From assembly GCF_001640805.2 (NCBI RefSeq), contig NC_066833.1:5603460-5667459 (forward strand): a DNA stretch of 64,000 nucleotides, given 5' to 3'. This stretch comes from Lates calcarifer (Eukaryota > Chordata > Actinopteri > Centropomidae). A program made the translations under genes and the position numbers. The notes beneath the pieces are model-generated. The model searched no databases. It was given only the letters and a program-made list of their open reading frames with translations, and had not been told where the DNA came from. This document shows positions 30,111 to 64,000 of this stretch, one piece after another (the first letter of the stretch is position 1; each line of letters opens with the position of its first letter).

Positions 30111-31647
30111 GGTAGGAAACTCAACTTAAGCTGCTGGTGGCTGCCACAACATCTTACTGCTGCCTGTTGTGGTTCTTCTGTAGTTTCTAGAAAGGATAAT
30201 ATTAGGGGGAACTGGTACCTATACAATCATGGCATCTATATTGTCAGTGTAACATATAATGATACAGCGCTTACTATGGGTTACATTGTAGCCACAGTGT
30301 GTCATTAAGGCGCCATTACATTGTGTGCTTTTCATTCCAGTTTGGTACCATTTCCACCCATCTCTGGTTGAAGAGTCTGTTGACCTCTAGGGAAAGTTCT
30401 CCATTTTGAGAGCATCATGTTAATGATATGAGTGGAGACAACATATATTCACTTATCACTAATGTGAAGGTGAAATAAAGTTTTTGAGCATGTGAGACAA
30501 ATTTAAATCTGAGTCTTCACCTCGCATCCTTATCAAAACTGAATCTCAACAATTAATTGGTTTGTGTTTTGGAATGAAAGTGATGCCATAAAGGACTGAT
30601 TGATTTAGTTTAGTTTGTTCATATGTAGCCACCTGTCTAGTTGCCTGGATGTTGCTTGGAAAAGCCTCTTCTAGCCTAATATGTCAGCCATATCAAGCCA
30701 TCCTAGGATTATTTGTCATTTCTGCTATATTTGATCATTTCCACATAAACTGAACTTATAATGTAACAATTGAGACTTAAAGTTCATCTGACTTTGAGGA
30801 AACAAGCTCACCTCAATGTTCACTTCGTAGTCTTACAATGCTTTTGATCATATTACATGATCATTAACAGAATTTGCCCTCTTAATGGAATTGTAAATGT
30901 TCAGATTTCCTTTTTTTGTGCACTATTTTCACATAAGAACTGGGAAAACTCCATATGCTGATGAAGATCTTGCCATATGACCAGAAGCTCAAGAACAACT
31001 ACTAAATGCACCTAGATGTGATATTGTATTCTCAAATACAAAACTTAATTGACATGCTAGGCTGAAGACCTTACAAACCAAGCCTGCATTATCATTCTTG
31101 ACCTCTGTCAGCTTGTTATTATGCTGAGTCTACATCACACCAGAATTACCCTAAATACAAACAGCCATCATGGAGGAACAATTGTTTCAAGTGGGATGTG
31201 CAGCTTTGACATTTCCTCCAATAATGGTTGCATTTGACATCTGAAGTTGATCAATTAGTTTATTACAGAATATGTGATATAAACAAAACAAAACAAAAAA
31301 AAAAAAAGAACATGCTAACACCTTTATCTACCCAGTTTGCCTGGTTCCTCTGGTATGATGTAAACATGGCTTTACATTTCAGCCTTGATAAAACAGTGTG
31401 TAGCATTAGACAGTGTGCTTTAGTGCTTCTCTTCTGTCTACAAATGCTGTAAGAACTGAGCACATTGTAGATTTTGTGTTCGGAATGTGTATACAATTGT
31501 GTAAGATGAGTGGTGTTATTTTGGTACAATTTGACTAAACATTGGTTAAAATTAGATTTTAGTCACATCGTAGTGAGAAGTATGAGGTTAAACCTGGAAT
31601 CAGAATTTCCTCTGTTCCTGCTAATTGTCTCTTTTCATCTTTTGCAG
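30111..31647 (+). other. Sequence between the two prkag3 3' ends
   Basis: A/T-rich DNA without recognised genes. It is 3' UTR or intron of prkag3 depending on isoform. An oligo(A) stretch near 31295 is the only simple repeat of note. Confidence 0.5.
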
Positions 31648-32160
31648 ATATTTATGAGAGATAATCCTTTCAAGACAATGATCAAGTAAAACAAGATTAT
31701 GATCATGAGGTGGCAGAGCAGGACTGTGGCAAAGAAGACACTGGTTTCAGTCCCAGTCTAGAGGAAAAATATGGGAGGGAAAAGTGAAAGCAGAAACACT
31801 TTGACCCTCCTCTATGAGCTCCAATGACATGCTCTTTATGGAGCACTTTATTTCCAAGTGATGTGGCTCAGTGGTTGCCAGTGGAAGACCGTGTTGAACT
31901 ATATCATGGTGTCTGCAGAACAGCAGCAAACTGATGATGGCTTTTGACTTAAAAATCAAATTTGCTGTTACTTGTAAATTGAGTTGCTGATACATGATTT
32001 TTTTTTTGGTTAAAAAAGTGATGTCACGTTTAATGATTTGTACTTAACTTTGTGGTCTTTTACTAATTATTCATACATAGAAAATATTGGATCATGGACT
32101 TCAGGTGACATTTTTGTAAATGCACTTATGCTCCAGTCCCTGTGGAAAAAATAAATAAAT
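31648..32160 (+). other. prkag3: Candidate alternative last exon of prkag3
   Basis: A strong acceptor (TCTTTTGCAG) precedes 31648. If the preceding exon is cut at the donor inside it (GCA G|GTATTG, 29170/29171), splicing here is in frame and the protein ends LTPADIYER instead of [11 protein letters not shown]. The stop is TAA at 31662-31664. AATAAA at 32150-32155 would end the transcript. The gamma-3 family C-terminus supports read-through as the main form, so this exon is an inference from splice signals and phase. Confidence 0.5.
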
Positions 32161-32751
32161 GTTTTGCTCTGTTCTCAGTCATATGAAGAGTGTGCTGGAA
32201 ACTACATTACCTGGCTACAGAATCATCATAGTTTTGTTTTGCCATAAGGCATTTTAGTTTTGATATGGTGAGGAATGTCCAAGAGAGAATAACATGCAAA
32301 AGTAATGGTGGGATAGATACAAGAGTAACACTTTATATTACAGTTGAATCAAAAGGTAGCAAGGGCTTTGTGCTGGCAGAGATTTATTCTCGCCAGCAGG
32401 TGGTGCTATCAGGTGGAACAGAGAAGGCAGAACATGGTTAAGCTGTTAGCTAATACAGGGGTTGTGTCATGGTAATGACAAAGTAACCTGGTACTATCTT
32501 GGTAATAACTAGCGTGTGATTATAGTGTGATTTCATTTTTGTAATAGGGTAATAATGGGCCAAAAACACAAGGGTAATATCTGGTAATCAAATATTGCAG
32601 CATTAGGTGGGACAAGAGGACATACTACTACATTGAAAAAGAAAGAAACAGGTGGCTAATAATAAGGGATAATAATAGGATAAAATGTAATATTGTAATA
32701 TGTAGAAGTAATATTAATTATGTATAATTAATGTAATATATGTATTCATAG

Positions 32752-32774
32752 GAAGATATTAGTCTAATATCTTC
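32752..32774. repeat. Short perfect palindrome
   Basis: GAAGATATTAG, one base, then its exact reverse complement, in an A/T-rich stretch with many TAATAT words (about 32500-32780). Confidence 0.9.
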
Positions 32775-33329
32775 ACAGTTACTGGAGATTACTGTTGAAT
32801 ATCTTCTCTAAATGGTGTGATTAACACTAATTACTTAAAACTATAAAGGGCCAGAGAGGTCATTACTTGGAAACACATACAGTATGTTGGTTTCAGTGTG
32901 ATAACCATGAATCAGCGATGGAAAAAGAGAAAAACATATTTTGTCCTTTTGAAGACATCTTGATTATTGGAGATTCAGTACAACTCAGACAAATATAAAC
33001 ATTTCTCTGATTGAATGTTGACACACCAAACTGCTATTGAAATGTACTGAACTTGAAGTTGGGCATATTGTATTGTGAAACTGATATATAACCGTACATG
33101 GAGTTCTCTCTGTCAGCTGATTTGACAGCAGCTGTGATGACGGGAGAGAGTGTCTGTGATCATGCTGTCTGCTGATCCTCTCTGACTGACAGGTTGGAAG
33201 CTGGGGCTGGCCCTCTCTGTTTACCAGAGGTGGATTTGTTAACTCTGTGAGTTTCATACATCCTGGTCACACAATTATTATTCTACATGTGCACGCACAC
33301 ATACACACATCCTTGTACACCTATCTTTG

Positions 33330-33548
33330 TGCAGTGCCATCATTGACATAATGCATTCCCTAGTCCCTTACCCTACCATTGTAACTGAGTCCCTAGCCCT
33401 AAAATCAAGTCTTAACCATCAAACAGCCATTTAAACTTGCGGGATCCAGCACTTTGGGCTTTATGAAGCTGTTGGACCCCACAAGTATAGTGATCTCCCA
33501 GTTTTTTTTAACCCCACCAGCCCCCCCCCACACACACACACACACACA
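33330..33548. repeat. Dispersed teleost repeat with C-run and (CA)n tail
   Basis: CCCTAGTCCCTTACCCTACC, then GGACCCCACAAGTATAGTGA, a T tract, nine C and a CA run. I recall this arrangement as a common dispersed fish repeat. Family name uncertain. Confidence 0.6.
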
Positions 33549-35324
33549 TTTGGAGCTCCTGTGTAGATGATTTCAGGCAGGCAGACAGATTACAAGTGAT
33601 AAATAATTAAAGGAATCAACAGCATGTCCTCTAACCAGTGACTACAGAATCACTGGATTATTGGACAACATATGATGAGAGAGAATAATAAATCTACTAC
33701 TAATAACACAATATTACTGTTACTTTTCCCAGTTCTACTATTACTACAAAAACTACTTACACTATTACCACTCCCTCTACACCTGCTACCACTACTGCTA
33801 AATGTAAAAACATAAATATTATATAAAATAAGCTATAAAATAAGTGGAAACAATAAAATAATAAGTAATAAAATAGAAAAGACAAATAAGAAATAAAATA
33901 GAAGTTGGCAATCTTTGAAGGCTCTATGGCTCTTGAACTCTCCTGCAGGTAATCAAGGAGAAATCAGTCAGGACCTGACCATGCAGTCACAAGGCCCCCC
34001 CTGCTTTACAACTTCATCCTCTGAACAAACAATCAGCCACCAATCACTTGGTCAGGCTGTTATTCAACCCTTTGTCTTAACGTCTAACTCTGAGCCAACA
34101 CATACAGACAGGATGCAGCGGAGCATATCCAGCTACCGGAACTGACAAGCGACACTGAACTAATGGATCCCAAACCAAGGTACGAGAACTGCTTTTCCCA
34201 GTGCTTACAGTAGTCATATTTATTGTTGAGTCAACAGGGTCATTTTTTTAAATTTACTGTGGTTGAATTTTTAAAATCCTCTAACCAAATTTTTAATCAT
34301 GCTATGATTTCAGATTGTGCTCATACGTGTTGTTTGGTTACATCAATCCAAAACAAAAAAGCTTCCCACAGATATTCAAAGTTTGTGGTTTTAGGTTCAC
34401 ACAGGCCTTGTGAGCCTGTGTTCAGATAGACAAAGCAAAACAGCAAAATGTAAAAAGAAAAAAAATGAAACCTCCTCATTCATTTCAATCTGACCACTGC
34501 TTTCACAGCAGAGGCTCTGGCTAAAAAAAAATGCAATATTGTATGGCAAAACAAAGAGGAAAAAAATTAAACCAACTTTTGCTGCAACCAAATTCAGCAT
34601 CATCTGGCAACGCACTACATCAGGACACATTCTAACATACTGCGATAAATACACACTAATGTGCATCAAATCCATATTAATCCATGCCTGAAAATGTCCC
34701 CCAACAAATTTTTGAGAAACAAACTTATTGGTTGGTTTTAGTCTAGAATTTCATCAGACTTAAAAGTAGCTTGATATAAGCATCAGTCCACTCTCTTTTG
34801 TTCTACTAAGCATGAAAACTATAATCAGCTTCTCCTTTATGCTTTATGTTGAGATTTCTTGTTGAAGGAGAGTGTTTTAATGTTATTGTGTGACTATCAT
34901 CACTCTCACATGTAAAACTGAACTAACAAAGGGAACACTTCTCATCATCTCATGAGAATATTCTGACAGTGAAAGCAGCATTAGAAAACAGTGGAGCAAG
35001 GAGGGCAGGTCCCTTCACCTAAACCACAAACTAACACAACACTCTAAAGAAAATGAGCCACTGGAACCACAGCTAGTTAAACATAGAGAGAGATAGGATG
35101 AAAATATTTTCGTTAGAACAAGGAGGAAGGAGCTGACCTGGACAGTCAGGTGTAATCTACGAGTGCAGAGATATTTAAAGCTCAGACTGGATCGAGTTCA
35201 TTTATTTGTGCATGAGGAGGCAGCTGGAGACAGTGAGGTTATTTGTGAGGTCAATTTGAAGGATGTTTGGATAACTCTTTATTTACTGTACAGTTACGTC
35301 TTATTCTCAGCAGAGAAATAAGGT

Positions 35325-35349
35325 AAAAAAAAAAAAAAAAAAAAAAAAA
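35325..35349 (+). repeat. Run of 25 A
   Basis: Uninterrupted A25 shortly upstream (about 150 bases) of the ferlin start codon. No retrocopy was recognised upstream of it. Confidence 0.95.
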
Positions 35350-35502
35350 CATCTAACATCCTTAATCACTCAGTGGCAGAAAAGCAGAAAAACAACCAGA
35401 TGTGATTCGTTGAGGCGGAAGTTTAGTTTTCTGTTGCAAAGTGAAGTCCAACTTCCTGGTGACTGTTAGTAGAAAAAGAAAACTTCTCTGGACTTCAACA
35501 GA

Positions 35503-59418
<23,916 letters not shown>

Positions 59419-59519
59419 ACTACATCCACAATGCAATTCTTAACATCTGTTAAAAATGATGATTGGCTTTTAGATGTTGTAAATCCCATGCATCCATTAT
59501 AGCTTTTTGATCTTGTTTG

Positions 59520-59525
59520 AATAAA
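59520..59525 (+). promoter_or_regulatory. Candidate ferlin polyadenylation signal
   Basis: AATAAA about 100 bases after the ferlin stop codon; further AATAAA hexamers near 60888 and 61302 could serve longer 3' UTRs. Confidence 0.5.
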
Positions 59526-61278
59526 TATCTGAGAGCCATAGCGAACTGTTTACAATAAGAAAAATCCTATGTTGCAAGTTTACCATCAAACTTCATTCCT
59601 TTACTCACCAAGAACTGTCTCCAGCAGTGGAATGCATGGATTTTTTTCAAGTCTCAAAGAGTTATTGATCACTGTAGTCATCTCTCAATACTAGCTGTGA
59701 AAATATCCCCTTGCTGTGCCACTTCACAGTACACTGTTCTTGTTCCATACAAAAATGGATTTCGTTCAGTCAAAGCTAATATAGATTCCTGACTTTTTTA
59801 TTACAAAATCTCCTCTTTGACCATGTTTCTTTGCTGAGCCACCACAGATGGATACATAGCCAAGACTAAATAGTGTTAAAAAAACCTGCACATGTCTACC
59901 ACCATGACAATGTGACTTTGATTTGGCTTGCACCTACTGCTTCAGATGAACCACAGTACCAATTTTTACATAAGACGAGGACTGTGGATTCTGTCCCCCA
60001 TCACAAAGGAGTTGCTTTCGAGCCCTTGTAAAGAGAACTGATGATTACGGCGACCAGTAACTTTTTCAACATGCTGTATAGTTACCTGAGTGTTGCCATG
60101 ATAGAGATTTTTAAAAAATCTGAACCTATGCTTTCAGCTTGTCCTCATAATACATATGATCTGTTAAAGAACAGTTCAACACAGTGCTTACTTTAGTTGC
60201 ATTTATTATAGCTTAACAAGGTATCAAGTCTTCTGATTTTTATCTGGTGATTCTCAATCTCCTGTTTACTCTGCGAGTTTGCCAAACTACAAAATGAAAC
60301 GTTTTTCTTGATAGCAGCCTTGACATGTTTCTGGCAAGTCATTCTCTCTTACAGTTTCACATGCACTCAAAGAACATGTAGATAAATTCTCCCTATAGCA
60401 GTACATTTTAGTCAAATCAAACAATTTTCAAAGTAAAATGCATTAAACATGATCATGTACACAAGAAATACAGCAAAGTGCTTCTGAAGGTTTATACATG
60501 TACACACTTACATACATTGAAATCCAAAGTACTGATTTTAAATAATTTATGTTTCCTGTGTATGGGAAAATTTATTTATTTAAGATTCTGGATTCTGAAG
60601 TGTTTTTATTTGAATGCATTACATTTTATGTATGAGTTTACAGTAACTTTTGGCCTACTGATACTGGATTTGTAACTGATGTAAAATGAGAGTAAAATAT
60701 TTCTTACAAGTATATAACAGCAATGATAAGGTGCTCTGATTTTTTTGTCTGTACATAATGTATGGGTAGGGATGACCTGATGAAGATCTGCCTTCTATGC
60801 TCAGTAAAGGAGTGAACAAAATTGTACTAGGCTATGCTTTTATTTTGTTGTGAATGGAAGATCAATGTAAGGCAAATAAATTAGCTGCAAAATCAGGCCA
60901 AAAGTTTCAAGGATAAAGTGCTAGTTAACTTAGCTCGTTGGCTAATTTACTATGAAGAAATTAACTAAGCTCAATTAGCTAACAACTAAACATGCCTGAA
61001 TTGGTGTTAATTTTGGCACCTGGTTTTGATTTAGTCAACAAAACCTGAAGACATTTTGGTCTTATTTTTGTCATACATTTTTAATCAATTATTCTTTTTA
61101 AAGTTTTGCAGAAAAGGCACTGTTTACTTGTTCAGACACATCATTCTGCTCTGCAGTAATACAACAGACTGTCTCTTCTCATTGCTACATATCCACTAAA
61201 ATAATGTTTGTTGTCTGGGTTTAATGTCTGTTGTTACTTGAATATTTTGCATAAAAATGCTCACATTATAGTTTAGCT
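59526..61278. other. Region between the two convergent genes
   Basis: A/T-rich sequence with no recognised gene or transposon. It probably contains 3' UTR of the ferlin gene on the + strand and lies just past the 3' end of the minus-strand gene. Confidence 0.55.
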
Positions 61279-61284
61279 TTTATT
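61279..61284 (-). promoter_or_regulatory. Candidate polyadenylation signal of minus-strand gene
   Basis: TTTATT on the + strand, i.e. AATAAA on the minus strand, about 260 bases past the minus-strand stop codon. Confidence 0.4.
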
Positions 61285-61540
61285 CACAGACGAAAATGAA
61301 ATAAATTTTATCACCATTTGTTTTTGTCATGAAAAACAGGTTGTGAACAAATATTTTTCATTCAGGTTAACACTGGGCTGCATCACCTCTCCAGTGCCAA
61401 CTACATTCTTAAAATCTCAGTGCACTGCGAGATGTCCGCATCAGTTAAAGAGATATTCTGCTGAGACAGGCTGACCTGCGGGCAGGATGAAGATGATGTT
61501 GATGTCACAGTATGCTGATGTGCAGCCATGCTGGGGCCTC

Positions 61541-64000
61541 TCAGAGTAGAGACGAGGAAGGGGTGGAGGTTATGAAGGGGAGAGTGGTAGAGATGCTGTT
61601 TGCTGCTAACATGTTGTTGTTGAGGAAGCTGCTGGACTGAGGCAGCATGGAGCTCTGTCTTTGATGACTACTGGAGGTGGAGGCTGAAACACAAGATGAC
61701 AAGTTACTGGTTAAAAACATAGGAAATGGTAAGTGGAACCATCTGCTGACCCTCACTTTCCTTAGCCTCCTTGAGGTTATCTGCTTGCTTTCCTCACACA
61801 TCCACCTGAACTGAGCCAGTTGCTACGTCTACACTTGAATAAATTTGTGCAAGACCAGATCATGATATATCTCACCCTCGTGCATTAAATATGCAGGATG
61901 CGCCATATGATATAGTATCTGCTCATTTTCCCGAAATATCAATCAGCATAGTCTCACACAACACACATGCATCATCCTAATGTGTTGAATGGTGATCCAA
62001 AAATGGGAGTTTCTGTACTGTATGTGGCCAAAGTGGTCTGCTTTACAAGCAGAATTCAAAACTGTGTGACTGGGGAATGATTCAGGAAAACAGTTTATAA
62101 AGCATCTCATCTTACCACAAGATGCTCTGAGCTCCTGATGCTGGCTGCTGACTGGAAAGCCAGTCTCTGAAAGACCAGTAGTGCCACTTTGAGCCTAAGA
62201 GTGAGCAAGACAAAAAATTGCAGGCTTTACAGGAAGGTCTCATCCGTGTCAGAGTTTTCCATAAGCACCAGCTGTCAGCCAGATGGATGGATAGTGGAAA
62301 ACCCTGTTATGTAAATGACACTTTAATGTAACTGGAAAGACTTCTAGTGAGTCCTAACTGGAGAGTAATAGTGAAGTCTGCGGATAGCAGCTTACTTGTT
62401 AATTATTCAAACTAAGCCATGTAGCTGATACTGTACAATTAGGTGATGCATTGACCATGAAATATTAAGTAGGATCTGCCGCTGTTATATAAGTGAAGGT
62501 ATCACTTACTAGCTTAAGTGCAGTCACTTACGTAAAGTTGTGTGGAGCCCATATTAACATCTCTTGCACAGAATGAACTAAAATTAATCACTGAATGCCT
62601 CATTCAAAACACAAAACCTAAAATAGGAATTCAAAAGGAATTTTTGGTCTGAGTGAGACAGTTTTAGACATAAAAATTTCAATTTTCTACAGTGAAATCA
62701 ACTAAAATCAGACACTTTCTTGTGTGAATAAAGGCATTGTATTACTCTACATAATTTAATCTTCCCTGTGTTAAAAACATACAGTGTCATTACTGACCTG
62801 AGCCTGGTTCAGACAAGCCTGGAGCTTCCTTTTTGCCCTCCATCTGGCCACTCTCAATCTGGTCTTCTCTCGACGCTCTCGCACCTTCAACACAACATCA
62901 TTATCATATTTTATTAAGTACAGGAGGACATGTCCTTTTAAATGTTTTTTAATATCACATGGATTATTATCATTAGAATATTTGTAGGGAGGGAGTCTGC
63001 CTTGAACACTTTAAGGATGACTTACCAGATCAGCCAGCAGTGGCTGAGGCAGCGTTTTTTCCAGCTCTCTGCGTCTGTTGAGACTTCGCCGGCGGAGCTC
63101 ATTCCTGCGCAGTTTGTACTCTTCATAAAGGCTGAGGTCTTTAGTCCAGGGCCGCATTGCTTGGCGGGAGGGGATGCCAGATGGTAAGGCCACCATCGGT
63201 GGCAGGGAGGCAGCTGGCTGAAGCATCAGGTCTGAGAGCAGACACATAGAAAGGAATGAGGGGCTTTTTTGACAAATGAAACTACGTACAAATTACAGGT
63301 TAGCATAGCAGTTATCCATACTGATTTTTGGCTGGGGGAAGTAAACTCAGCTCCTTGCCCTGGCCATGCATAATAACTTCAGACACATGTGCTCATCTGT
63401 TCACATTCACACATACAGATCTACTCACAGGTGCCTGGTCCAGCTGAGCTGAAGGTTGCAGCGTGAGTTTTCTGGCTTGCTTGAAGTCCTGACCACTCTG
63501 TCACTGAACTTTGAGCCTGAAGGAGCAAACAAAAACATTCATTCTCTTCCCACAGTGTTTTGGACAATGTATGATATTTAGTGCATACCAGGAGTTCTCT
63601 TATGATGAGATGAGGTATTTTTAAATTCATTTAGTTTAGCTTTCCTGACTTTTCAGACCTTTCTATCCTAAATCAGAACTCATTCTGTCCTGTGGTTATG
63701 GTCAAAGGGTAGCACTGTGGTTGCACTACGGTCAAATTCCTACTCCCCTAAAGAAACTATTGTGATTGTGATTAAACTGATTGTTTAATGCTGATGTAAA
63801 ATAGTTGTTGAGGCAACCATCTCATATTTTCAGAGGGACTCAACTCAAGGGCTGACATTCCTAGATTTGATAATCATCTCTAGCCTCACCTCTGACTCTG
63901 AGACACGATCCTGCTGCACCTGGCAGTCCAACAGTACGGTGGCTGTCACCTCTTGCTCTTCTTCGGGCTCCTCCTTGATACAGATCACCTCTTCCTGCTG
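61541..64000 (-). CDS. Unidentified basic, probably nuclear protein (3' part)
   Basis: The six last coding exons of a minus-strand gene whose 5' end lies beyond the window: 64000-63890, 63516-63429, 63231-63026, 62884-62798, 62194-62116, 61683-61541, ending in TGA. Phases agree at every junction and all donors and acceptors are canonical, giving 237 residues. The first segment is acidic with VICIKEEPEEEQEV, containing an IKEE sumoylation-type motif. The third and fourth exons are rich in Arg/Lys: YEEYKLRRNELRRRSLNRRR and RERREKTRLRVARWRAKRKL, predicted helices that could bind nucleic acid. The tail is Ser/Thr/Asn-rich (SSSFLNNNMLAANS). I do not recognise the family; it faintly resembles a bZIP-type basic region but lacks the invariant Asn and a leucine zipper. 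Role as a transcriptional regulator is inference only. Confidence 0.72.

Larger units (their letters stand above)
32161..35160 (+). other. Intergenic region between prkag3 and the ferlin gene
   Basis: No protein gene was recognised. It holds the short palindrome at 32752 and the dispersed repeat at 33330-33548. An open frame at 33915-34145 (76 residues) has donor-like AAG|GTACGA after it near 34181, so it might be part of a 5' non-coding exon of the ferlin gene, but nothing supports it as protein. A TATA-like ATATTTAAAG lies at about 35170, roughly 330 bases before the ferlin start codon. Confidence 0.45.

Noticed and set aside
33915..34145. 76-codon open frame upstream of the ferlin gene
   Set aside because: No similarity recognised and no convincing coding splice partner; at most 5' UTR.

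Overview
This is a stretch of vertebrate nuclear DNA, almost certainly from a ray-finned (teleost) fish. Its genes are split into many short exons with GT-AG introns, most of them compact. (CA)n/(GT)n microsatellites are abundant. The dispersed repeats (hAT, Tc1/mariner and ISL2EU-like elements, a tRNA-like SINE head) look like those common in teleosts. There is nothing prokaryotic here: no operons, CRISPR arrays or phage.

Layout. Positions 1-2440 hold no recognised gene. They are low-complexity: pyrimidine-rich to about 560, a (CT)n(CA)n block at 859-946, then a polypurine tract to about 1760. A CpG-rich segment at 2440-2960 is the likely promoter of the first gene, ttll4 (+ strand, 20 coding exons, 4216-14702), a tubulin polyglutamylase. 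After a 7 kb gap with a deleted hAT transposase relic (17988-18870) comes prkag3 (+ strand, 12 coding exons, 21627-29194), the AMPK gamma-3 subunit, with a possible alternative last exon at 31648. Next is a type II ferlin closest to FER1L6 (+ strand, 46 coding exons, 35503-59418, about 1,891 residues). Converging on it from the right is the 3' part of a minus-strand gene (61541 to beyond 64000) for a basic, probably nuclear protein that I could not identify. The long ferlin introns carry several transposons, some with clear terminal inverted repeats and target-site duplications.

The genes do not form a pathway in an operon sense. TTLL4 and PRKAG3 are also neighbours in the human 2q35 region, so this pair is conserved linkage. 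From memory FER1L6 lies on another human chromosome, so the ferlin's position here is worth noting. Exon boundaries were set by hand from splice consensus, reading phase and family similarity. Phases agree across every junction of all three complete genes except for two single extra bases, one in ttll4 (11067) and one in the ferlin (54433/54434). Both break a highly conserved domain and are most simply sequencing or assembly insertions.

I found no convincing new biological system. The best leads are the two frameshifts, the prkag3 alternative 3' end, the paired CA/UG tracts flanking ferlin intron 18, the long purine/pyrimidine strand switch at the left edge, and the unidentified minus-strand gene.
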